Assembly (NCBI GenBank): GCA_025358885.1
Contig: JANYHW010000008.1
Span: forward strand, 1 to 49,524
Source: Cytophagales bacterium
Lineage (GTDB): Bacteria > Bacteroidota > Bacteroidia > Cytophagales > Cyclobacteriaceae
Reading direction: 5' to 3'
Length of the DNA: 49,524 nucleotides
The stretch's first letter is position 1. Every line of letters begins with the position of its first letter. Shown one piece after another: positions 1 through 7,957 of this stretch. Made by a program: the position numbers and the translations under genes. The notes under the pieces were generated by a model. That model searched no databases, was not told where the DNA came from, and saw only the letters and a list, made by a program, of their open reading frames with translations.

Positions 1-1
1 A

Positions 2-1345
2 GGCCTTCACACGGGCATACAGACGACACTGACATTCATGCCTGCCAAACCCAATCATGGAATAAAATTCCAGCGGATTGACCTGCCTGGCTCACCCATC
101 ATCGATGCCGACTGCGATCGGGTCGTTGACGTATCAAGGGGTACAACCCTTGAACAAAGCGGCGCACGTGTCAGCACCATTGAACATACGATGGCCGCTT
201 TGGTGGGCCTTGAGATTGACAATGTTTTGGTACAGATCGATGGGCCGGAAGCACCCATTATGGATGGAAGTTCGATCCAGTTTGTGCAGGTTCTTAAAGA
301 GGCTGGTACCGAAGAGCAAAATGCGCTTCGGGATTTCTTTGAAGTCCAGGATAGTATTTTTTATCGTGAAAGTGCCCGACATGTGGAGATTGCCGCCCTG
401 CCCCTGGACGACTACCGGGTAACGGTAATGATCGATTATAATTCACCTGTCTTAGGCAGTCAGCATGCATCGATCACCAACATCCAGCAATTCGAAAAGG
501 AAATTGCCTCCTGCCGTACATTCTGCTTCCTTCATGAGCTCGAGATGTTGTATAAAAACAATCTCATCAAGGGTGGAGACCTCAACAACGCCATCGTGAT
601 CGTGGACCGGATCATCGAGCCGCACGAACTGGAGAACATCGCACGGATGCTGAATAAACCAACGGTAGAAGTAAAAAAAGAAGGAATTCTCAACAACATA
701 GAACTTCGTTATAACAATGAGCCCGCGCGACACAAGCTTCTTGATATCATCGGAGACCTTGGTTTAGCTGGAAGGCCATTGAAAGCACAGATCCTGGCGG
801 CACGGCCCGGGCATGCAGCGAACGTCGCCTTCGCCAAGAAGCTGAAAAAGGCCATGGCAGAATCCGATAAAAAAGGAGTGCCACGCTACAATCCATCGCT
901 GCCACCGGTGATGGACATCAATAAGATCACCCAAACCCTGCCTCATCGCTATCCTTTCTTGCTTATCGATAAGATTATTTATCTCGACAAAGAGACTGTG
1001 GCCGGCGTAAAAAATGTCACAGTCAATGAACCATTCTTTGCAGGGCATTTCCCGGGTAACCCGGTCATGCCAGGTGTGTTGCAAGTCGAAGCCATGGCTC
1101 AGATTGGAGGAATCCTGGTGCTCAACACAGTCCCGGATCCGGAGAACTACTGGACATATTTTCTCGGCATCGATGAATTCCGTTTCCGAAAAATGGTTCT
1201 GCCCGGAGATACTCTTGTCATTCAATGTGATTTGCTCGCACCCATCAAGCGCGGAATTGCAAAAATGTATGGAAGGGGTTATGTGGGCAACGCCCTGGTA
1301 TGCGAAGGAACCATGACGGCCAGTATCGTTAGAAAAGATTCATGA
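2..1345 (+). CDS. lpxC/fabZ: Bifunctional LpxC/FabZ fusion (UDP-3-O-acyl-GlcNAc deacetylase / 3-hydroxyacyl-ACP dehydratase), 5' partial
   Basis: The N-terminal part is LpxC, the zinc deacetylase that commits UDP-3-O-acyl-GlcNAc to lipid A. The C-terminal part is FabZ, the dehydratase of fatty acid elongation. The fused form is typical of Bacteroidota. The reading frame is open to the left edge: bases 2-16 encode GLHTG, the conserved N-terminal LpxC motif, so the ATG at 38 is internal and the true start lies upstream. LpxC signs are the zinc-site segment EHTMAAL (about 181-201) and the HKLLDIIGDLGLAG segment (about 731-772). FabZ follows from about 910, with LPHRYPFLLID, the catalytic His in GHFPGNP (about 1045) and the catalytic Glu in QVEAMAQ (about 1085-1105). 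The stop codon overlaps the lpxA start (ATGA), implying translational coupling. Few residues seem to be missing. Very secure. Confidence 0.97.
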   Translation, partial: GLHTGIQTTLTFMPAKPNHGIKFQRIDLPGSPIIDADCDRVVDVSRGTTLEQSGARVSTIEHTMAALVGLEIDNVLVQIDGPEAPIMDGSSIQFVQVLKEAGTEEQNALRDFFEVQDSIFYRESARHVEIAALPLDDYRVTVMIDYNSPVLGSQHASITNIQQFEKEIASCRTFCFLHELEMLYKNNLIKGGDLNNAIVIVDRIIEPHELENIARMLNKPTVEVKKEGILNNIELRYNNEPARHKLLDIIGDLGLAGRPLKAQILAARPGHAANVAFAKKLKKAMAESDKKGVPRYNPSLPPVMDINKITQTLPHRYPFLLIDKIIYLDKETVAGVKNVTVNEPFFAGHFPGNPVMPGVLQVEAMAQIGGILVLNTVPDPENYWTYFLGIDEFRFRKMVLPGDTLVIQCDLLAPIKRGIAKMYGRGYVGNALVCEGTMTASIVRKDS

Positions 1346-2142
1346 GTTACCACCCGCTAGCCAACGTACATCCGGATGCCGTCATCGGCAACAATGTTGT
1401 CATCGAACCCTTCGCGACCATTCACAAAGATGTCGTCATTGGCGACAATAGTTGGATTGGTCCGAACGCTGTCATTTGGGATGGATCAAGACTCGGCAAG
1501 AACGTTAAAGTTTATCCTGGCGCCTCCGTATCGTCCATTCCCCAGGATCTGAAGTTTGCAGGTGAGAAGACCGAGACTTTTGTTGGTGACAACACGGTTA
1601 TCCGCGAAAGCGTCACCATCAGTCGCGGAACGCTCGATAAACATAAGACAGTCATTGGCAAAAACTGCCTGCTCATGGCCTATGTGCACATTGCTCATGA
1701 TTGCATTGTTGGCAATCAGTGCATTTTTGCCAACGCCGTACAGGTGGCGGGTCATGTAACCATCGAAGATTGGGCCATTATCGGCGGTGCGAGCGCCCTT
1801 CACCAGTTTGTAAAAATCGGGGCTCACGTAATGCTGTCTGGCGGATCCCTGGTAAGAAAAGATGTTCCACCCTTTACCAAAGCCGCCCGTGAGCCGTTGA
1901 CCTATGCGGGCGTCAACAGCATCGGATTGCGTCGTCGTGGGTTTACGGCAGAAAAGATCAGTGAGATACAGGAGATATATCGCTATATCTTCCTTAAGGG
2001 AATGAATAACTCCAAGGCACTCGATGCCGTGGAGAAAGAAATCCCTGCCAGCGAGGAGAGGGATTACATCGTCAATTTTATTCGCAGTTCAGAGCGCGGT
2101 GTAATGAAAGGTTTTTCAACCAGCACCACTTCCTTTGAATGA
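1342..2142 (+). CDS. lpxA: Acyl-ACP--UDP-N-acetylglucosamine O-acyltransferase
   Basis: LpxA catalyses the first step of lipid A synthesis, moving a 3-hydroxyacyl chain from ACP to the 3-OH of UDP-GlcNAc in the cytoplasm. The 266-residue length is normal. The N-terminal two thirds is a left-handed beta-helix of hexapeptide repeats (for example VIGNNVVIEPFATIHKDVVI). The active-site region MAYVHIAHDCIVGNQ contains the catalytic His, and the helical C-terminal domain starts near residue 190 with GLRRRGFT. The ATG at 1342 overlaps the lpxC/fabZ stop by 4 bases, and the stop overlaps the next gene in the same way. The three genes therefore form one tightly coupled unit. The lpxC/fabZ-lpxA order is usual in Bacteroidota. 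Confidence 0.97.
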   Translation: MSYHPLANVHPDAVIGNNVVIEPFATIHKDVVIGDNSWIGPNAVIWDGSRLGKNVKVYPGASVSSIPQDLKFAGEKTETFVGDNTVIRESVTISRGTLDKHKTVIGKNCLLMAYVHIAHDCIVGNQCIFANAVQVAGHVTIEDWAIIGGASALHQFVKIGAHVMLSGGSLVRKDVPPFTKAAREPLTYAGVNSIGLRRRGFTAEKISEIQEIYRYIFLKGMNNSKALDAVEKEIPASEERDYIVNFIRSSERGVMKGFSTSTTSFE

Positions 2143-2753
2143 CCCTCTCGACTGAAAACCTGGGGAAGCGTTTCAATCACGAGTGGATCTTTAGAAATTT
2201 TAATTATACGTTCAAACAGGGAGTGTATGCCATTACCGGACCGAATGGCTCCGGAAAGTCAACCTTATTGCAAGTATTGTGGGGACAACTTCCCGCCACA
2301 GCAGGCACTATCACATACAGGTTTGGAGAGAAAAATATTCCTATAGAGGAGATCTACAATGACCTTGTCATTGCAGCGCCCTACATGGAGTTAATTGAGG
2401 AATTTACTTTGGAGGAAATCCTGAAATTCCATTTCTCATTCAAGAAGATAAGGGAGGGAAAATCATTGGAGGAACTTCCCGAATTGCTTGAGTTGAGTCA
2501 TGCACGCCACAAAAGGATCACTCATTTTTCATCAGGGATGAAGCAACGGCTCAAGTTAGGACTGGCCTTCTTCTCGGAAGTCAAGGCTGTATTCCTGGAT
2601 GAACCCACCACAAACCTTGACAAGAAGTCCGTGGACTGGTATTGGAAGCATTTTGCCCCCCTAATGGGTGATTCGCTGGTTTTCATAGGCTCCAACCTCG
2701 AAAATGAGTATCCCCCGAATTCTACTAAAATCAATCTTTTGGAGTATAAATAG
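2139..2753 (+). CDS. ABC transporter ATP-binding protein (short, atypical)
   Basis: This 204-residue ABC ATPase starts at an ATG that overlaps the lpxA stop (ATGA). Walker A is GPNGSGKS at residues 34-41. The signature is degenerate, SSGMKQ (131-136) instead of LSGGQ. Walker B is AVFLDEP (150-156), followed by a good D-loop. Two normally conserved positions differ: no Gln is evident at the Q-loop position (APYMEL near 80-85), and the H-loop position has Asn in GSN (about 186) instead of His. No permease gene is adjacent. The coupling to lpxA suggests a role linked to envelope lipids, but this is inference only. The substrate is unknown, and it could be a non-transport ATPase. A terminator-like hairpin follows the gene. 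Confidence 0.85.
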   Translation: MTLSTENLGKRFNHEWIFRNFNYTFKQGVYAITGPNGSGKSTLLQVLWGQLPATAGTITYRFGEKNIPIEEIYNDLVIAAPYMELIEEFTLEEILKFHFSFKKIREGKSLEELPELLELSHARHKRITHFSSGMKQRLKLGLAFFSEVKAVFLDEPTTNLDKKSVDWYWKHFAPLMGDSLVFIGSNLENEYPPNSTKINLLEYK

Positions 2754-2785
2754 GTTACTTGCAAAAGGTAAGACCCATTAAACCT

Positions 2786-2818
2786 TAGGGATTTCGCATA
2801 TTCTGAAGCCCTATTTTT
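2786..2818 (+). terminator. Putative Rho-independent terminator after the lpx-ABC unit
   Basis: The arms TAGGG (2786-2790) and CCCTA (2809-2813) can pair, with an inner TTC/GAA pairing, and are followed at once by TTTTT (2814-2818). It lies 33 bases after the ABC ATPase stop and just before the promoter of the next gene. The stem is short, so this is a moderate call. Confidence 0.45.
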
Positions 2819-2839
2819 CAAAAAGAATCTATATTTTAG

Positions 2840-2847
2840 TATGTTTG
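2840..2847 (+). promoter_or_regulatory. Bacteroidota-type -7 promoter element (TATGTTTG)
   Basis: This is an exact match to the TAnnTTTG consensus of the Bacteroidota primary sigma factor, 18 bases before the ATG at 2866. No clear -33 TTTG is seen at the right spacing. The predicted leader would be only about a dozen bases. Confidence 0.45.
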
Positions 2848-2865
2848 ATTTAATATCAAGAAACT

Positions 2866-3324
2866 ATGAAAAGCCTTAGGATACTGCTGGCAGTTGCTCT
2901 GATTGGAACACTGACTACATTTTCAGGATGTAAGTCTAATTCAGGCCCGGGCCAGACTCCACAGGATGCACAATTGGTGAAGCTTTCCAAGACATGGAAG
3001 TTTTCCAAAGTCACTTTGGATGGTACCGATCAGACAGGGTACAATAGCTTTCAATTGACTGTTTCAGGCACTGCAGGACAAACAACTTTTGGATACAGCA
3101 CAACCGGAAGACCCTCGCTGAGCCCCTGGCCAGCTTCAGGAACCTTCACTTTTGTTGCTACTCCCGCTGATGCATTCTCCACCCAGCTGACCCGTGACGA
3201 TAATCTTCCCATTACCTATGCCGTCAGCGACACACAATTGCAAATCACCTTCAATTATACTGGCGCTGGTTTTACAAGGGTGAACAACGTGAAGGGCAAT
3301 TGGATATTTACCCTTATCCCCTAA
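2866..3324 (+). CDS. Hypothetical small lipoprotein (lipocalin-like fold possible)
   Basis: This is a 152-residue secreted lipoprotein. The signal peptide ends in a lipobox, FSGCKS, with the lipidated Cys at about residue 22. The mature part begins with a Ser/Gly/Pro-rich linker, then LVKLSKTWKFSKVTLDG and alternating polar/apolar stretches rich in Thr, Ser, Gly and aromatics, which suggests a beta-sandwich or lipocalin-like barrel. Similar Trp-Lys-containing openings occur in small Bacteroidota lipoproteins of unknown role. It stands alone between two terminator-like hairpins and has its own promoter-like element. No function can be assigned. Confidence 0.8.
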   Translation: MKSLRILLAVALIGTLTTFSGCKSNSGPGQTPQDAQLVKLSKTWKFSKVTLDGTDQTGYNSFQLTVSGTAGQTTFGYSTTGRPSLSPWPASGTFTFVATPADAFSTQLTRDDNLPITYAVSDTQLQITFNYTGAGFTRVNNVKGNWIFTLIP

Positions 3325-3347
3325 CCGCTAGCAAGAATTTGAGTGAG

Positions 3348-3376
3348 ACCCTCGCCTTGCGGGGGTTTTTTATTTT
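3348..3376 (+). terminator. Rho-independent terminator
   Basis: ACCCTCGC (3348-3355) pairs with GCGGGGGT (3359-3366), giving an 8-bp stem with one G-T pair and a CTT loop. A T-rich tract follows (TTTTTATTTT). It serves the lipoprotein gene at 2866. Its T tract overlaps the stop codon of the convergent mutS2. Confidence 0.8.
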
Positions 3377-5730
3377 AGAGTCACCAGCGTCATGCCATCT
3401 CCCCCGCGATCTGCATGCTCATCTTTAAATCCTGAAACCCCCTTTGCTTTTTTCAGATATTCGCGCACCACTTTTCGCAGCACACCTTCTCCTTTGCCAT
3501 GAAGTATTTTTACTTCCGATTGTCCCAATAAGATTGAATCATCAACAAAACGCATGAGCAACTGGAGAACCTCCTCCACCCGCTTACCCCGGATGTCCAA
3601 TAAGGGATAAAATGTTGATTGCCGTTGGTGAAGTTCCACTCCCCGCGTGACGGACTGCCCTGATTTTCCAGCAATAATGTCTTCCGTTCTTATCAACCGG
3701 TCGAGTTTAACCGAGGAGCGCATTTCACCAAACTGTACCATGGCGGTCTTGCCTTTAATGGAAAGTACGGTTCCTGTACCCTCGCCACCAATCATTCGTA
3801 CTTTGTCTCCGGGGATGGGCGGCTCCGACTGATTTACGCTTCCCGGAGTCGCCGGCTTTACCTTCTTCTCCAATTCCTTGAGGCCATGTCGAACTTTTCT
3901 TGTTTCCTGCTTTTCTGCTTTGTTCTCACGAATATGACGAATCGTCTTCTCAATCTCCCGGTTGGTTTCATGCAACAGGCTGGAGGCTTCGGATTTCGCC
4001 CGGTTCAGAATTTCCTTTTTTTGTGATTCCAATTGAGCATTCAAAGTCTCATATTTATGTAGTGCGGAACCCAACTCTTTCTCTCTCAATTGAATTTCTC
4101 GTTCCTTTTCAGAAAGGAATTGCTTCTCCTCGGCAACCTCTTTCATCAAGGTCTCAAGTCCCGTAAGGTCTTTACCGATTATCCGTTCAGCGGCCTCAAG
4201 TGTTTCTGTTGACAATCCTGTTTTCCTTGCTATCTCAAGTGCAAAAGAACTTCCGGGTTGCCCAATCTCGAGCTTAAATAATGGCAGCAGGTGTTCCGTA
4301 TCGAAGAGCATCGCGGCATTACGAATGCCCGGAAAATTACTCGCAAATACCTTCAGGTTGTAATAATGTGTCGTGGCCAATCCCCATGCCTTTCTATTTA
4401 CTAATTGTTCAAGAACAGCCTGGGCAATTCCACCGCCAAAATTTGGATCTGTGCCAGAGCCGAGCTCATCCATTAATACCATAGCTGCTCCATCCGAGCG
4501 GCGGATAAAAAAGTCCATGTTCTTCAGGTGGGAGCTGTACGTGCTCAAATCGTTCTCAATGGATTGCTGGTCGCCAATATCGAGGAGAATTCTGGTGAAG
4601 AGGCCCATGACGGAATCCCCGTCTACCGGCACAAGCAATCCGCATTGAAGCATATATTGGATAAGACCCACCGTCTTCAGGCATACTGACTTCCCTCCGG
4701 CATTGGGGCCCGACACCAACAGAAAGCGATCCTCTTGCAGTAAGGAAACTGTGAGGGGCACAAGGGCGCGTTTGCCCTTCAGGGAAAGAAACAACAGTGG
4801 GTGCCTGGCATTACGCCAATTCAGTGCGGGACCTTTCTCGATAACGGGAAGCGTGGCCGCCAAATCCGCCGCATACTTTGCCTTCGACCTGTTGAAGTCC
4901 ACCAAGGAGAGAAAATCATACCCCTGTTCAAGCTCAGGGAGGTGCTGACGGAGCAGTGACGTAAGTTCCTGAAGTAACCTTACAATCTCCTTGCGTTCTT
5001 CCAGTTCAAGGTCTCGTAAGTCGTTGTTTGCCTCCATGACTTCGCCGGGTTCAAGATAGACCGTCTGCCCGGTGGAGGATTGATCGATGATATATCCCTT
5101 TATTTTTCTCTTATGCTCGGCGATAATTGGGATAACAAGCCGGCCATCACGCACGGTTGGGTTTGATCCTTCAGGTGTCCAGCCGGCATCCCGGGCCTGA
5201 CGCATAATCTGTTCAGCCACCCGTCTTACTTTCAGCTGTTCTTCCCGAAGCCGGCGTCTGATCCTTGCCAATTCGGAGGAGGCACTGTCCCTTACCAATC
5301 CTTCATCGTCGATTGTTTTGTTGATCGCGGTGAAAAGACCTTTGCCATCGCTTAGTTTAAGAGTGAGTTGAAATAAACCGGGGCATTGAGTCTGATTCTT
5401 TTGAAGAAATTGCCTGGACTGTTGGATCATCATCCAGGCTTTTGAGATTTTCAGAAAATCAATCCCCTCCAGAAAATTTCCCTCGATGGCAGCGGTTTGA
5501 AACCAAGTCAATGGATCATCATATGACGAAATGGAGAAATCTTCTCCCCGGTCAAGAATCTGTTTCGATTCAGCCTGCTGACGGAGAAGCGGGGCCAGTT
5601 GATCGTAGTCTGTAATGAAATGCAAAGCCAATACATGCTTGTGTCCGGGGTCACCAAGACAATATGCTCCAATTCTTTGACGGATCTGGTCAAAGCCGAG
5701 GCGGACCTCAAAGTCGTCCGGATAAATCAT
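3370..5730 (-). CDS. mutS2: Endonuclease MutS2
   Basis: MutS2 is a MutS-family ATPase with a C-terminal Smr nuclease domain. In other bacteria it is implicated in suppressing recombination or in rescue of collided ribosomes. The 786-residue length is normal. The N-terminal core and clamp are followed by the ATPase domain, with Walker A GPNAGGKS at about residue 340, then VLMDELGSGTDP as Walker B. A long charged coiled coil (about 510-630, rich in Lys and Glu) follows, then an SH3-like/KOW segment. The Smr domain (about 705-786) carries LDIRGKR and HGKGEG, both expected of active Smr nucleases. No mismatch-recognition domain is present, as expected for this subfamily. The gene starts 2 bases after the DUF4296 gene, so the two form an operon. 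Confidence 0.97.
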   Translation of the reverse strand: MIYPDDFEVRLGFDQIRQRIGAYCLGDPGHKHVLALHFITDYDQLAPLLRQQAESKQILDRGEDFSISSYDDPLTWFQTAAIEGNFLEGIDFLKISKAWMMIQQSRQFLQKNQTQCPGLFQLTLKLSDGKGLFTAINKTIDDEGLVRDSASSELARIRRRLREEQLKVRRVAEQIMRQARDAGWTPEGSNPTVRDGRLVIPIIAEHKRKIKGYIIDQSSTGQTVYLEPGEVMEANNDLRDLELEERKEIVRLLQELTSLLRQHLPELEQGYDFLSLVDFNRSKAKYAADLAATLPVIEKGPALNWRNARHPLLFLSLKGKRALVPLTVSLLQEDRFLLVSGPNAGGKSVCLKTVGLIQYMLQCGLLVPVDGDSVMGLFTRILLDIGDQQSIENDLSTYSSHLKNMDFFIRRSDGAAMVLMDELGSGTDPNFGGGIAQAVLEQLVNRKAWGLATTHYYNLKVFASNFPGIRNAAMLFDTEHLLPLFKLEIGQPGSSFALEIARKTGLSTETLEAAERIIGKDLTGLETLMKEVAEEKQFLSEKEREIQLREKELGSALHKYETLNAQLESQKKEILNRAKSEASSLLHETNREIEKTIRHIRENKAEKQETRKVRHGLKELEKKVKPATPGSVNQSEPPIPGDKVRMIGGEGTGTVLSIKGKTAMVQFGEMRSSVKLDRLIRTEDIIAGKSGQSVTRGVELHQRQSTFYPLLDIRGKRVEEVLQLLMRFVDDSILLGQSEVKILHGKGEGVLRKVVREYLKKAKGVSGFKDEHADRGGDGMTLVTLK

Positions 5731-5732
5731 TC

Positions 5733-6089
5733 TCAGGGATTGACAGACGCCTTACGCAAGCGCTGTTCCCGCAGGCTCAGCGAATCGATCACTGCATCAT
5801 AAACAACCTCCAGTTCGGATGGATGGTCAAGATAGTATTGGTACGATTTCTTGAGTACGGAATCTTGCAGGCTCTTTTTCCGCAACAGGGAGTCCTGAAA
5901 GGGTACGAACAACTTATACGCCGAGTCGTGGCCTAAAGACATCAGCTGCAATCTTGCTTCCGCCAGGTAGATATCAATCATCCAATCCACCATTTCCGGT
6001 CGGGAAAGGATACCTTGCGGCTGTTTTTCCTTCTTACACGATACAACAGTGCTCAAAAGCAGAATGACTACCAAGGCCAATAATCTCAT
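5733..6089 (-). CDS. DUF4296 domain lipoprotein
   Basis: This 118-residue protein has a short signal peptide and the lipobox VVSCKK (Cys at about residue 18). It then shows the DUF4296 pattern: a helical segment with MVDWMIDIYLAEARLQ, later FQDSLLRKKSLQDSVLKKSYQYYLDHP, and Leu/Arg-rich helices at the end. The family is confined to Bacteroidota and has no known function. The gene is cotranscribed with mutS2, and 63 bases separate it from the divergent DUF58 gene. Confidence 0.88.
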   Translation of the reverse strand: MRLLALVVILLLSTVVSCKKEKQPQGILSRPEMVDWMIDIYLAEARLQLMSLGHDSAYKLFVPFQDSLLRKKSLQDSVLKKSYQYYLDHPSELEVVYDAVIDSLSLREQRLRKASVNP

Positions 6090-6152
6090 ACAAATCTTTC
6101 TTTTGGCGGGCGCAAATTACTCATATTTTAGCGCCTCTAAAATGATGCCGAA

Positions 6153-7031
6153 GTGAAAGAACTTCTCAAAAAACTGCGTAGATACGAAATTCAGATTCGC
6201 AAGGCCATCAACAGCCAGATGCAGGGGGATTTTCATTCCATCTTCAAAGGTTCGGGTTTGGAGTTCGACGATGTCCGTCCTTACCAGTATGGCGACGATA
6301 TACGGTCGATCGACTGGCATGTATCCGCAAAAGGTCATGGCACGTATGTAAAGACCTTCAAAGAGGAAAAAGAACAAACAATATTCTTTATCCTGGACGT
6401 GAGCGCCTCCCAGAATATTGGAAGCCCCGGCAAGACCAAGTTTGACATTTCCATGGAAATATGCGGAGTCTTAGCGCTCTCCGGCGCCAAAGAGTCCAGT
6501 CAGGTTGGCCTGATCTGCTATTCCGATGAACGCGAAAAATTCATGAAGCCCAAGAAGGGTATCGGGCAGGCGTACGAAATCATTGCCAACCTCAACAAAC
6601 TTCGCCCCCGCTCCACAAAAACAAATCTCGCCAAAGCTATTTCTTTTGCTCTGAACTCAGTGAAGCGGAAAAGCGTCATCGTTATGATTTCGGACTTTAT
6701 TGATGAGGGTTACTATCATAATCTTCAATCTCTTGCGCGCAAGCATGATCTGGTGATCATTCAAATCACGGACAAAAGAGAAACCAGCTTGCCAAAACTC
6801 GGAATCATCCCGGTACTGGATAAGGAGTCGAACAAAACCCTTTGGATCAATACTTCCTTTGGGGATTTCCGAAACAGACTTACCAACACCCACACCGAGC
6901 GACGGGCAGAGCTCGAAAAATTCAGCCGGAAGCACCAAATCAATTACCTGAACCTGACCACCGACGAAGATTACGTGCCAAAGCTCCTGCGCCTGTTCAA
7001 AGTAAGAAACAAAACGCTAAAAACTTCGTAA
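6153..7031 (+). CDS. DUF58 domain protein (Bat cluster)
   Basis: This 292-residue cytoplasmic protein of the DUF58 family has a von Willebrand factor A-like fold and is usually encoded beside a MoxR ATPase and the Bat proteins. The start is GTG at 6153: the nearby ATGs at 6142 and 6145 are out of frame and hit a stop at once, and the protein begins with the standard MKELLKKLRRYEIQIRKAI opening. Conserved segments are FKGSGLEFDDVRPYQYGDD and IDWHVSAKGHG (DUF58 core, about residues 27-65), then FILDVSAS (about 78-85), a MIDAS-like strand. Twenty-three bases separate it from the next gene. No MoxR gene is adjacent in this window. Confidence 0.92.
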   Translation: MKELLKKLRRYEIQIRKAINSQMQGDFHSIFKGSGLEFDDVRPYQYGDDIRSIDWHVSAKGHGTYVKTFKEEKEQTIFFILDVSASQNIGSPGKTKFDISMEICGVLALSGAKESSQVGLICYSDEREKFMKPKKGIGQAYEIIANLNKLRPRSTKTNLAKAISFALNSVKRKSVIVMISDFIDEGYYHNLQSLARKHDLVIIQITDKRETSLPKLGIIPVLDKESNKTLWINTSFGDFRNRLTNTHTERRAELEKFSRKHQINYLNLTTDEDYVPKLLRLFKVRNKTLKTS

Positions 7032-7054
7032 GCTAAAGCACTGTGGAATTGAGT

Positions 7055-7957
7055 ATGAAGGGAATAATTCGTTTTGCGTTTTTTGGCCTGTTGGGAACTT
7101 GTTCAGCCCTGGCTCAGGAACCCATTCAAGTGAGGGGACATTTTATCACCGACAGTGCCGGCATTGGTGAAGTCATACCCTATTCCCTTGCGGCACGATA
7201 TCCAAAATCACAGCAGGTTCTGTTTCCAGATACCACTTTTTCTTTTGCCCCATTTGATATCGCAGGAAAGAAATACTTCGCTACCAGGTCTAATGCGGAG
7301 ACCAGCTACGACAGCGTAGTGTATTTCCTCACCACTTTTGAAATTGACAGTGTACAAAGGCTGATGCTTCCGGTCTTCGTTCTTGCCAATAAAGACTGTG
7401 TTTCTGTATACTCCGCTCCTGACAGCATCAAACTTAATTACCGGGTGGCGGCAGTTCCGGATTCCGTATCCGTGGAGCGGCTACCCCTCAAGACCAACAC
7501 CGCCTACCAAAAGGTCAAATGGATACTGAATTATCCTCTGGTTCTTTTGGCAGGGACCATTCTGGTTGTAGCAGGTGTTGTTGTGTGGATCGTATTTGGC
7601 AAGCGCATCCGGAAATACTTTGTGTTAAGAAGGCTTCAAAAAGAATACAATGGATTCATCCTGCGTTTCAACCAGGCACTTGACAAACTTTCCGGAGACT
7701 TTAATGGCAGAAAGGCGGAGGAGGCGTTGGTAGTATGGAAGCGTTATATGGAGGATCTTGAGAATAACCCGTACACCAAATTCACTTCACGGGAAATCAT
7801 AAGGGTGATGAGCGATCCGCATTTGGACAATGCCCTTCGGTCCATCGATCGGGGCATCTACGGTGGACTTTCATCTTCGATGGATTCCTTCAGGTTTCTG
7901 CAGGCCTACTCCGAGCAGCGGTATCACAAAAAGGAGGCAGAGGTAAAGCATGGATAA
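7055..7957 (+). CDS. Membrane protein of the Bat cluster, function unknown
   Basis: This protein of about 300 residues has an N-terminal signal peptide ending near CSALAQ, an exported domain of about 140 residues rich in beta structure, one transmembrane helix (PLVLLAGTILVVAGVVVWIV, about residues 166-185) and a cytoplasmic tail of about 110 residues. ATG 7055 is preferred because it starts directly at the signal peptide and has a GGA 7 bases upstream; an in-frame GTG at 7043 would add four residues. The stop overlaps the BatA start by 8 bases. Proteins of this layout lie between DUF58 and batA in Bacteroidota. The position suggests part of a MoxR/Bat membrane assembly; the biochemical role is unknown. 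Confidence 0.85.
   Translation: MKGIIRFAFFGLLGTCSALAQEPIQVRGHFITDSAGIGEVIPYSLAARYPKSQQVLFPDTTFSFAPFDIAGKKYFATRSNAETSYDSVVYFLTTFEIDSVQRLMLPVFVLANKDCVSVYSAPDSIKLNYRVAAVPDSVSVERLPLKTNTAYQKVKWILNYPLVLLAGTILVVAGVVVWIVFGKRIRKYFVLRRLQKEYNGFILRFNQALDKLSGDFNGRKAEEALVVWKRYMEDLENNPYTKFTSREIIRVMSDPHLDNALRSIDRGIYGGLSSSMDSFRFLQAYSEQRYHKKEAEVKHG

Noticed and set aside
764-1225. 153-codon minus-strand open frame
   Set aside because: Antisense to the LpxC/FabZ fusion; no start context or recognisable domain.
38-1345. ATG at 38 as start of lpxC/fabZ
   Set aside because: In-frame sequence before it encodes the conserved GLHTG motif, so it is an internal Met of a gene that begins outside the window.
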